DNA from: Aurelia coerulea | Taxonomy: Eukaryota; Cnidaria; Scyphozoa; Semaeostomeae; Ulmaridae | Length of the DNA: 64,000 nt | Assembly: GCA_039566865.1 (NCBI GenBank) | Contig: CM076944.1 | Span: forward strand, 15,708,501 to 15,772,500 | Direction: 5' to 3' | Shown: positions 55,606 through 64,000 of the stretch, piece after piece | How positions within the stretch are numbered: the stretch's first letter is position 1 | Layout of the letters: every line of letters begins with the position of its first letter | The notes under the pieces: model-generated | What the model was told of the DNA's origin: nothing | The model's database searches: none | The model's input: the letters and a program-made list of their open reading frames with translations, nothing else | Program-made: the position numbers and the translations under genes

Positions 55606-58600
55606 TTGAAATGTAGAACAGAGCAACCAAGAAAGAGAAATGGTCTAAAAATAGCGTTTCTAAATATAGTCTCCCTTAGAAAACATAGGCATGAGCTAGA
55701 AATTGTGCTAAATGACCATGATATAGATATCATTGGCCTAAGTGAGACGCGGCTTGACAAAACAATTTGTGACTCCGAAGTCAGCATAAGTGGTTATAAC
55801 ATCTTTAGAAATGACCGTGACGTAAATGGTGGAGGTGTTGCATTCTATGTCAAGGCAAGCTTACCTGAACCAACCGTGAGAATCAAAAGTGAAAATCTGG
55901 AATTAATATCCCTTGATATCGCACCTAAGCATGCAAAACCGTTTCTCGTTGTTTGTTGGTATAGACCTCCAACAGCAGAAGATGCCGCATTCGAAAACCT
56001 TAGGGAAGTTTTGAAAGATCTAGATCGAGATGGCAAAGAAATTATCTTTGTCGGGGATACAAACTGCGATTTCAAAAATAGCCAAAGCTCAAACGCGAAC
56101 AAATTGAAAGCAATCTACTCAGAGTACCAGCATGAACAACTGATTAAAGGCTATACTCGAGTAGCTGTAACAACAAATGAGCGCAACGAACAAAATATCA
56201 GTAAAACGCTAATAGACCATTTCTCAACAACGAGCTCCAAATATATATTGAAGGCAGAAGTTCTAGAGTTGGGGATGGTTGACCACTATCTGGTGTACGG
56301 AATAAGGAAAGTGAATGCCTGGCGAGTCAAAAATAAATAACCAAAAGTTTTGGAGACTCGAAGACTGAGCAATTATGACAGGGCATCGTTTCGCAACGAC
56401 TTGCAGAAGATAGATTGGGAAACCATCCTAAGCTCTTATGCTGATAATCCGGATAATATGGCTACCACTTTTCAGGAGATCTTTGAGTCGATTTTAGATA
56501 TCCATGCACCCCTGAAAAAGAGGAGAGTAGGTAACACTTCTACTCCTTGGATAACCCCAGACATTAGGAAACTAATGAAAGAGAGGGATGCAGCTAAGAA
56601 AGCGACGAAAACATCTCCTGAAAAGTGGAACACATATAAGCATCTCCGTAACAAAGTAACACAAAAAATTCGAGATGCAGTACAATTGCATTATCTTGGG
56701 TTAATTGAAGAAAACAAGGGAGATCCAAAAAGAATGTGGCAGGATATTAATAAGGTACTAGACAAAGCAGCTCCTTCAGCAGAAATTTCCAGCTTAGATG
56801 TTGAGGGGAAAACAATTACTAAAGAAAAGGATATAGCTGAAGCACTTAATCATCATTTTACCACCATAGGACCGAAACTTGCTAGCAAGTTAGAGTCTAG
56901 GCCTGATGATGATTCTGTCAAGCATATCAACGTTCAACAGAACAAAATGACATTTGTACCCATTGATGAAGCATATGTGCTGAACGCCATAAAGCAACTG
57001 AAATATGGCAAAGCACCAGGCCCAGACAAGATCTCCACTATGCTAATTAAAGATGCAGCAGACTTCATTTGGAAGCCTCTAACAATGGTTCTCAACTCGT
57101 CATTGAAGTATGGTGTCTTCCCAGATATCTGGAAATTAGCAAGAGTCACACCAATTTTTAAAGCAGGTTCAAAGAGGGATGGAAACAATTATAGGCCGAT
57201 CTCGGTCATCTCAGTTTTTTCTAGGATGTTGGAAAAAATAGTTCACGATCAGCTCATTGATTATCTCATAACTAACAAAGTATTGACACCAAATCAATAT
57301 GCTTTTCGAAAACTGTATTCCACTGTAACATCCCTGATAAACGGTACTGATTGTTGGTATGACAATATGGATAAAAAAAGCTCAACTTGGCCATATTTCT
57401 TGATTTAAAAAAGGCGTTTGATACCGTGGATCATACAATACTGATAAAAAAAGTTAGGTGCACTCGGTATCAGGGGAAGTTCAGGAGAATGGTTCACATC
57501 CTTCTTAAGTGGTAGAAAACAATTCTGTTCAGTTAATGGACAACAGTCGGGGGCTAGATTGGTAACATGTGGTATACCTCAAGGATCCTGCTTGGGACCA
57601 CTCCTATTTATAATCTACCTAAATGACTTTGAAAAATGCTTAGAATTCTCTAGGGCTAGTATGTGTGCAGATGACACACATGTTACATTAACATCTAGTA
57701 ACGTCGATGATCTAATTACAAATGCCCACAAAGAATTAAGAAACATCTCGGAATGGATGCGGATAAACAAGTTAAGTGCAAACCCGAAAAAAACTGAATA
57801 CATGATCATTGGCCATCCACGGAGGACAAATAAGGTTGAAATCTCAGAACCACTGAATCTTAACAATTCAGAAATTAAGCGTGTGGTGAAGACCAAATCA
57901 TTGGGGGTTATTGTGGATGAAGGGCTAAACTGGGATGAACAATTCAACAAAGTGAAAGGGAAGATTAGTGGCGGTCTTAAGTCACTAAAAAAATTGAAAA
58001 ATCTTATTTCCCAATCCCAGCTGGACCATGTGTACCGTGCACTTGTCGAAAGCCATCTGCGATACGCCAATGTTATTTGGGGGAGTCTTCCTAAATCAAA
58101 ATTGAATACCCTCCAACGTCTGCAGGACAGAGCCCGTTCGATTATTGATAAGGCCAGACTAAAAGACAATTGGTCTCATAATTGGTAGACAGTTGAACAA
58201 CTAATAAACTTTGATAGATCAGTTATGTCTCGTTCAATTCCTACCCTGACCATCCCCCCCCCGGGCAGCCCGGGGGTCAACAAAAATTCCTTGCTCAAAT
58301 GCCCGGGGGCCGGGGAAAAATTGATGGTCAAATGCCCGGGGGCCGGGCACTGGAAAAATGCTATATTCCCAGTTACTGTATAAGGAAAAGCTCTCGTTCT
58401 TGCCAAATGCTACTCAAATGCCCGGGGGCCGGGGAAAAATGTAGGGTCAAATGCTCGGGGGCCGGGAAAATTTTTTGTGCAAATGCCCGGGGGTGTGCCG
58501 GGGGGGGGAATGGTCAGGGCAGGAATTGAACGAGACATTATGACATACAAAATAATCAACAGGCAATGTCCCGAAAGCCTTTGGGGTAAATACCATCATA

Positions 58601-58791
58601 GGACCCAGCATTCCAACTACAGAACAAGGAATTGCAGGGACCTACAAATCCCAAGAAATAATCTTGAATATGTCAAGAAAGGCTTTCACTATTCGGCTCT
58701 GAAAGCTTGGAACGATATACCCATCAATATCAGAGAGCTCCCTACACTTAGTAGATTCAAAAAACAATTGAGAAGCTATTATATGAGCTGA
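55606..58791 (+). pseudogene. LINE G ORF2: AP-endonuclease and reverse transcriptase
   Basis: The endonuclease part (55606-56340) has 'GLKIAFLNIVSLRKH', IIGLSETRLD (catalytic Glu), FLVVCWYRPPT, FVGDTNCDF and a VDHYLV box. A single TAA at 56338 interrupts, but the same frame goes on with 'WETILSSYADNPDNM', the linker, YGKAPGPDKISTML, NNYRPISVISVFSRMLEKI and AIFLDLKKAFDTVDH (palm A). Two A7 runs (57373-57379, 57446-57452) carry compensating single-base shifts. Then come CGIPQGSCLGPLLFIIYLND, MCADDTH (Y to C in YADD, by one base), the thumb, a TAG at 58186-58188, and, after the MITE, YSALKAWNDIPINIRELPTL to the stop. Damage is light (two stops, two homopolymer indels, one in-frame insertion), so the copy is young. 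Confidence 0.88.
58226..58537. mobile_element. 312-bp MITE (TTA-flanked) with CCCGGGGGCCGGG repeats
   Basis: 36-bp terminal inverted repeats TGTCTCGTTCAATTCC... with two mismatches. TTA is present at 58223-58225 and 58538-58540. The interior has about five copies of 'caaatgcccgggggccggg', spaced 20-100 bp. Excision at TTA restores 'FDRSVMTYK' in LINE G. The net insertion is 315 bp, so the RT frame is preserved although stops lie inside. The 3-bp TTA points to a PIF/Harbinger-type transposase. Confidence 0.88.
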
Positions 58792-58980
58792 AAAACCTAA
58801 AACACGACGCCCTGGAAGAGCAGCTGCTATTAGATAGATTACTGTACATAATTTTGCTTTAACTGTACATTGATTATATTAATGTAATTAGGGTATTTAT
58901 TTTCTTATTTAAGTATTGTGTTAATAAGCTGCAGGGGTTTTGTGTGTAAATAATTTAAAATGAAAATGAAAAAATGACTC

Positions 58981-59335
58981 GACAGCGCTCGACATTTGTG
59001 TCGAGTGAAAAGTCGAGCGCGTTTGGCCACCTTGTATAGTGATGTCGAGTGATGTCGAGTGATGTTGAGCGTTGTCGAGCTTTGTCGAGTCAAATTTGAT
59101 ACAGGTCAAAATTGTCGAGCGAAGCCGCTCGACATTTCTATTGTTTGAGGTGTTGTCGAGAGCGTTTGGCCAAGTGCTCGACTTTCCGCTCGACAATGCA
59201 GAGCCTGCACGTGTGCAGTTGAAAAAATTTTCCCGCCAAAATTACTGCAACAAAGGTTCTGCCAAGCAACCAGCACTGAAATCAAAGTGAACGGACGTGA
59301 ATCGCAGCATAGATCGAAATAAATGAGCTAAAAAT
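58981..59335. repeat. GTCGAG-rich subterminal part of T1
   Basis: Within T1, 'gtcgag' or its complement occurs more than a dozen times between 58977 and 59210 ('gatgtcgagtgatgtcgagtgatg', 'gtcgagcgaagccgctcgac'), with another cluster at 59690-59760. Arrays of short motifs in both orientations near the ends are typical transposase-binding regions. Confidence 0.6.
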
Positions 59336-59551
59336 ATGGAGAGCGAAGCATTTATGGATCAATTTCAGGCGAGCCAAGTATGGCAGGATGACAACAGTTC
59401 TGGCAGCAGCGGCGAAGAGTGTGACGATGGCCTAGATGACCTTGCCCCTGCCGCGAAAAAGGTTTTGATGAAGCTGGTTGCTAAAAGCAAAAACAAGAGC
59501 GACTCAGTTATCAAATCAGAGCAGCAACAGCCTTGCGTTTTCTTTTTGTGA
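59336..59551 (+). CDS. Small acidic ORF in T1, unknown
   Basis: A 71-codon frame starting 'MESEAFMDQFQASQVW', then an acidic serine/glycine part (NSSGSSGEECDDGLDDL) and a lysine-rich end. The last codons (CVFFL then TGAGC) overlap a GTGAGC splice-donor-like site. A second frame 'KIWRAVVRERGQEVKHEFED' follows at about 59588, after an AACAGCAAG acceptor-like site. The two could be exons of one gene carried by T1, possibly its accessory (Myb-like) protein or a captured host exon. No domain was recognised. Confidence 0.3.
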   Translation: MESEAFMDQFQASQVWQDDNSSGSSGEECDDGLDDLAPAAKKVLMKLVAKSKNKSDSVIKSEQQQPCVFFL

Positions 59552-59782
59552 GCTTCATATTGATTTGAGAACAGCAAGGAAATAAAATTGAAAATTTGGC
59601 GGGCTGTTGTACGAGAACGAGGACAGGAAGTAAAACATGAATTCGAGGATGCCGCAAAGTTGAGTGAAAGTCGAGAGCATTTGGCCACCCTCCACTCGAC
59701 AATGCTCAACAATGCTCGACATTGCTCGATTTTTGTCGAGCGCTGTAGAGTGAAAAGTCGAGAGCGTTTGGCCGGAGCTTAA

Positions 59783-59995
59783 GACTGACCCCTGAGGAAC
59801 ACCGCGTGTGACACTTTTCCAAGAACTAAATGACCCATTTACTTTGACTCTTTGTTGTCTATTTGTTAGGTAATCATTAATTAGTGCTAATGCTTCGGAA
59901 GAGAAACCGTAGGCGTGCAATTTTGCAATCAAAAGATCGCGTCTGATGCAATCAAATGCCTTGGACAGATCCATCAATACAGTCCCTGCTTTACC
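59783..59995 (-). pseudogene. LINE F, part 1: RT palm A region (5' truncated)
   Basis: The minus strand reads GTVLMDLSKAFDCIRRDLL, then AKLHAYGFSSEALALINDYL and TNRQQRVKVNG, then TRGVPQGSVL, and stops at the T1 insertion. DLSKAFD contains the first catalytic Asp. The 5' end near 59995 abuts a short duplicated 'ccaccttattgccaccttattaccacc'. Confidence 0.85.
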
Positions 59996-59998
59996 ACC

Positions 59999-60190
59999 TT
60001 ATTGCCACCTTATTACCACCTGCTTTACCAGATTAAAAACATTGGGCCTAGCATGCCCTGACTCTCTACAACCAGTATTAGGAATACAAGTTTTATTTTC
60101 TTTTGGAATATCATATTTACCAACATCGCTTATTTTTCTCAAATCAGAAAGTTCAATTTTCAATTTTGATTCAAGCAGTAGTGTCGCCAT
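59999..60190 (-). CDS. Unrecognised 63-codon ORF
   Basis: MATLLLESKLKIELSDLRKI followed by 'SDVGKYDIPKENKTC'. No family was recognised. It lies between the 5' end of LINE F and the decayed ORF at 60357-61202 on the same strand and could be a further piece of that gene or a chance frame. Confidence 0.2.
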   Translation of the reverse strand: MATLLLESKLKIELSDLRKISDVGKYDIPKENKTCIPNTGCRESGHARPNVFNLVKQVVIRWQ

Positions 60191-60356
60191 ATCTTTCGAT
60201 TAAGCCGGTTTCTCCCTTAGGAGAGACCAACAGAAACTTTGGTATAGCCTTTAGTATCTGTATTGTTATGTGTTAAGATCATTTAGGGTAGCCATGCCTA
60301 TCATGCTCCCAATGGTATCGTCTTTTGTAACTATGTCTTTGTTAAATTGTATATTT

Positions 60357-61202
60357 TTAGATTGTGTATATATATAAAAAAAAAGAAGTCCTTTTGTAAG
60401 GGCCAAATTTTCCAGTGAAAGGTCTTTTTTCATTTTCTAAAATTTGGATCCTGGCCAGCAAACCATGATATCCTGCTCTATTTTGTAAACTTTTTTCTTC
60501 GCTTTCTTTTTCATCCATCTTGTTTATGACATAGCTTAGCTTTCTCTGCATATCATCAATTCTCTGCTTCATGTCATCTCTTGCTTGTTCACCTATTTTC
60601 TTATCTATCTTATCTCCTGTTCGTTCCTTTGACGTACTTTCTCAAGTTGATTTTCTCGGAGTGCTTCTCGTGATTTCTTCGGTTCCGAGACTATGTTCAT
60701 GCCTGGAAGCCGTTTCAACCAATTCACTTCTATACTTTGACAATCTACTTTCATTTTTATTGTCATTCTCCTATCCATTTTCATTTTCATTTTCATTTTC
60801 ATTGTCATTCTCCTCTCCGTTTTAATTTTCATTGCCATTCTCTTCTTCATCGGTGCTATCCAGAGACGAATCGTTATCTTCCCTAACTGTTGACTCATTT
60901 ATCCGGAGGGATTCACGTCCACCATGGGAACCTTTCGTTATGTATCCCTTCATGATCATGAAATCCAGTTGTGCGATAACCACGCTTTTGGCTAGGCCAT
61001 GTTTCTTAAGGAGCTCTTTTCCTATCAAATTCGTATCTGCTCTACCATTCCTCTCGTGAATTCGTCTAATCTCTGTTACAATAAGCCTATTTATATAACA
61101 GTTTGATAACAATATTCCAGATTCAAAGATAATTGCAATATCATCTTCGCTAGGTCTTGTGGCGTCTTCCATAACATCGGCACCACACCATGCGGCCGCC
61201 AT
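60357..61202 (-). pseudogene. Decayed single-frame ORF: helical N-domain, acidic repeat, coiled coil
   Basis: One frame of 281 codons from the ATG at 61202 to a TAA at 60357 is interrupted only by three nonsense codons (TAA at 60822-60824, then TAG and TGA further down) and no frameshift. Residues about 20-100 (DDIAIIFESGILLSNCYINR..., GKELLKKHGLAKSVVIAQLD, 'MIMKGYITKG') look like a compact helical, possibly winged-helix, domain. An E/N/D repeat follows from a (gaaaat)n tract, then a K/E-rich helix (DDMKQRIDDMQRKLSYVINK) fit for a coiled coil. I do not recognise the protein. It may be a host gene or a retroelement ORF1. The start sits in a TISU/YY1-like context. Confidence 0.5.
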
Positions 61203-61207
61203 TTTCT
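61196..61207 (-). promoter_or_regulatory. TISU/YY1-like element at the start codon
   Basis: The minus strand reads GAAAATGGCGGC around the ATG at 61202, matching the TISU consensus (SAASATGGCGGC) at 11 of 12 positions. TISU combines a YY1 site with a start codon for mRNAs with very short leaders. This supports a genuine former promoter here. Confidence 0.45.
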
Positions 61208-62258
61208 AATCTCATATTACTGTCTGGATCAAAATTTTCAAGCCAAATACAGAGAGCACCGGAGCTTGAATCTCTTCCGCCCGCCATTAATGTCTCCAAC
61301 TGCCACCTGCCTGAAGTGAATTTTTGCGCTCCTCCGCAAGAACCCTTTCAAAAAACGCGCGCTGCCGGGGAGAAAGTATGGGTAACTAGCCAGAAGGCTG
61401 GGGACAATAAGTTTATTGTTTTTTATCAGCACACTTTCGCGTAGGGCTAGTGATTTGTCACAATGCGAACACAGGGAGAGTACGCTAAATGTATGGCTCG
61501 TAATACAACCGATGAACGGGAGAAGAATAAGAATATTTCTGTACAAGGAATAATGGCGGACTTAGTGACATCGGTCCAGTGCTGAACAAGAATAGATGCT
61601 GATCATCATATAAGAGATGATATAGAAAATCCCCGCATTAATCAAGAATGCCAATGTCGATAAACGATCTAGATGGTTGAATCGATCGATTTGTCGAAAC
61701 GGTAATTTGTGCTTCAGCCAATTGAGCCGTTATCTTAGTTACGCCGGAAGAATGCGAGGGAAGCAGGAGCGAAGAAGATGGAAAATGAGAAAATTTTATC
61801 TTGTTGAACAACTGTCATTGGATTAAGAGGACGCTTCAGTGAAGAAGGTTATTCAGAATGTTAAATTAGGCTTTTACGAACCAAACAAAACAAACGTTTC
61901 AGAGCCCAAATAAATATATCAAGACTGTCGTGCAAAACGACCCAGGCCAAATGGAAACCTTCATCGGTTCGGTTGTTCATGATCGTTTGCTTTGCATGGG
62001 ATGTTTGCACAGTTCGACACAACTGCTTACAAGTCGATAAACTGGGATTAATCTTACTGTTGTGTAAGTGAACAGAATTAGAACCAGAGATGCAGATGAG
62101 TCTGGACTTTATCAAACTAGCTACGTGATTATTGAGGTTGATTGTATACTGCATTGCAATCATTGACTGAGTTGATATTGACAGAAGAAATAACAGATAT
62201 TAATCCAAGATCGAAAGATGCAATGAAATTGGCTGGCTCAACGAACTTTTTTTAGCAC
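61208..62258. other. No gene recognised
   Basis: A second ATGGCGGAC motif on the plus strand at about 61551, facing away from the decayed ORF, could indicate a divergent promoter, but no coding region follows it. The remainder shows short frames only. Confidence 0.35.
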
Positions 62259-62260
62259 TA

Positions 62261-62651
62261 CCGTAAAAGCTCTGTTTAGCCCACTCTCTATTAAGCCTCA
62301 TTCTCTAATAAGCCCCTCCCATCTGAGCCAAATTTTAAATAAGCCCCCCTCAACTTATATCAAATTACAGAGGCTACCAAATAGTTTCCATTAATTTAGC
62401 TAAACAATTTTGCATGTTGATTTTGATAAGTTTTGGGATAAAACTATATCAAATTTAAGTATTTCTCTTGAAAAGTTCTATGTTGAATCCACAAAATATT
62501 TGGTAAAAGAACTGAAAAGCCACCACATATATCCTTGCTATTTGATTTTGTGAATGAACCCCCCTCTTTAATAAGGCCCCTCCTTTTTTAAACCCCCACT
62601 GGAGCGTCTAAAATTAGATAAGCCCTTGGGAGCTTAATAGAGCTTTTAAAG
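62261..62651. mobile_element. 391-bp TA-flanked MITE with AAGCCCC repeats
   Basis: Ends CCGTAAAAGCTCTGTTTAG and, in complement, CTTTAAAAGCTCTATTAAG. TA is present at 62259-62260 and 62652-62653. The interior repeats 'ttaataagccccctc' in both orientations. It is non-coding. Confidence 0.75.
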
Positions 62652-62653
62652 TA

Positions 62654-63558
62654 CTATGCTAAGATAGTTTCTTAAATTATATCCTCCCATTACTGGATTT
62701 TCTTGTGGTCTGAAAGAAATATATGTACAGCCATTGTTGCAATGGGTAGTTTGGCAAACTGCAGAGTACCCAAATCTTATAAAAGAAACTAAGAATGTAA
62801 CTTGGTACTGAAATTCTTGAAATTCCTCGAATTTGAGTACCCAGGTTATAGGGTTCCCTATTGGATTTCTGTGCATTCTTCATGTTTTATCCCTCTGCCC
62901 ATTTAAACATTTCACAATGCAATTTCATGAAGACAATCCACTTTCTATGAAGTACTTTAGAACATTGCAATTAATACAATACAATAAACAAACTAGAATT
63001 AAGTGAAAAGAAGCTTGGGATTTCTTATCAAATGAAAGAAGGTTTTTTAGACAACTTTGTTCCAGTACTGGAGTCCCTTGTTTATTTAGCAAATCATTGA
63101 TTTGAATTTCTAATCAACAGCTTATATGAATAGATATGAATAGAACATGATGAATAGAATAGATAACGTATGTTAAAAATATGGTTTCTAGATTTGAGGA
63201 AACGAACATCAAAGCAAACCCTAAAACTAAAATTCCTATGCCTATCAAGAAATTAACTAAAGCCAGACGGAGATTGAATCTTACTTCACATAAATATAAT
63301 TAGAAATCTTACATCATATGAATAAGAATTAGAACCATAAACATAAACTCTGTTGCCACTGTAAATGTATCATTTTAGCCTGAAGAGTCTGCATGAACAG
63401 ATGAAACTAAAACGCCAATGAAATGAGAGTTGTTTTTGTTAATGCCTTCTTATAGTTTCGACATATATTTTACTTGCGTACTGTACTACCTTTAGTTTCG
63501 ACATATATTTCTTCTTACGCATAAGGGTCAGCTGATGCCGAATGATTCTATATACATA
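62654..63558. other. No feature recognised
   Basis: AT-rich sequence. 'tagtttcttaaat' and 'ccagtactggagt' resemble short pieces near 34730 and 35075 but form no clear element. Confidence 0.35.
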
Positions 63559-63560
63559 TA

Positions 63561-64000
63561 CAGGGTGTCCCAAAAAAAAGTGTCCGACTTTTAAATTTGA
63601 ATATATCCGAGACTATTTGATGTATATCAACCATTTAGAGATTTTTTGAAAGCTTAAACATATAATTTTCTGTTGAGTCTATTCCTGTTTCAATTTGGGA
63701 ATTTTTAGGAAACCAGGGGATGCCTTAAAATTGACGTTAATCTTTAAGTGTTTTCGCTCATTTCTCCACTATTCTCCAATGTTATTCTTATTTCTAAATA
63801 GATTGCCTAGATAGTCCAGAAAAACAATTAAAGTGCTTGTAGAAACCTGAGAACGTAATTTATTAACTTGAAAAATTTCCAAATCTTAGATGTTGAAGAC
63901 GGGGGGACACCTAAAAATTAGCTATGAAGGACACAATCCTTCTAGCCCCTTGGTAGTGGAGATGTCAGATTTTTCAAGTTTTGGTCAGTTATGTTAACAT
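63561..64000. mobile_element. Mariner-type element, left end (continues past window)
   Basis: Begins CAGGGTGTCCCAAAAAAAAGTG after TA at 63559-63560. Only the first ten or so bases match the elements at 40470 and 53583, so it is a different family with the same terminal motif. The right end lies outside the window. Confidence 0.6.

Larger units (their letters stand above)
54413..58976 (+). mobile_element. LINE G (CR1-type), nearly complete, inserted in T1
   Basis: ORF1 (esterase) and ORF2 (APE-RT) in order, 3' UTR and an A-rich tail 'tgaaaatgaaaaaatg'. ACTC stands at 54409-54412 and 58977-58980, a probable 4-bp target duplication within the T1 terminal repeat. The 5' end is truncated, since ORF1 has no start codon inside the element. 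It is interrupted by a 312-bp MITE at 58226-58537. Confidence 0.88.
54381..59779. mobile_element. T1: TWA-flanked element (Harbinger-like), holding LINE G
   Basis: Ends AGCTCCGGCCAAACGCTCTC... and the complement, with TAA at 54378-54380 and 59780-59782. The 3-bp TWA duplication is typical of PIF/Harbinger elements. Removal rejoins the LINE F frame as SVL-GPLLF. LINE G sits inside the left terminal repeat: the TIR continues as CACTC then GACAGCGCTCGAC after LINE G, matching CACTCTACAGCGCTCGAC at the right end. Without LINE G, T1 is about 830 bp. It carries many 'gtcgagcg' motifs in both orientations and a small acidic ORF but no recognisable transposase. Confidence 0.85.

Noticed and set aside
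58299..58529. Gly/Pro/Arg-rich ORF in GC-rich sequence
   Set aside because: It lies within the MITE at 58226-58537 and reflects its CCCGGGGGCCGGG repeats.

Overview
The window looks like a repeat-dominated stretch of an animal genome, most likely a marine invertebrate and probably a cnidarian. That guess rests on the AT-rich background, on CR1/L2-type LINEs whose ORF1 carries an SGNH esterase or whose N-terminus carries a PHD-like finger, on a DIRS-type (Ngaro/PAT-like) retroelement, on Penelope-like ends, and on many palindromic TA- or TWA-flanked elements. No intact host gene is evident. The best host-gene candidate is a decayed single-frame ORF on the minus strand at 60357-61202.

Positions 1-26135 are built around a 248-bp satellite. 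A LINE endonuclease fragment (443-1204) is cut off where the array starts. The array runs in four blocks (1205-11182, 13683-16104, 21399-23266, 24966-26135), about 62 monomers in all. The blocks are separated by three insertions: a 2.5-kb unclassified element with a 7-bp target duplication; a 5.3-kb DIRS-type element with split direct repeats and a broken RT; and a 1.7-kb near-perfect palindrome with a 9-bp target duplication. The inner monomers are very uniform and the right-hand ones diverged. Every well-kept monomer carries a full set of intron-like signals.

Positions 26136-37630 hold LINE 3' ends (27331, 29092, 31180), a 21-22-bp minisatellite present in two opposite orientations, a 3.36-kb inverted-repeat structure with 1-kb arms, (ATGT)n microsatellite, and small inverted-repeat elements.

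Positions 37630-60000 are a nested graveyard of non-LTR retrotransposons. LINE C is cut by the (CTCAG)n tail of LINE B. LINE B is broken by a 373-bp MITE, an inverted Penelope-like end, and a mariner-type palindrome that itself carries a 143-bp MITE. LINE D (ORF1 esterase plus ORF2) lost its RT core. LINE F is split in three by LINE E (which carries a foldback and a second mariner-type palindrome) and by a TWA-flanked element T1, which in turn holds LINE G, which holds a 312-bp MITE. Four of these insertions can be removed on paper at the predicted target duplication, leaving the host reading frame continuous, so the relative order of events can be read directly.

Positions 60000-64000 hold the decayed minus-strand ORF with a TISU-like start, a 391-bp TA-flanked MITE, and the left end of another mariner-type element that runs off the window. 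All family names come from motif recognition by eye; no database search was possible.
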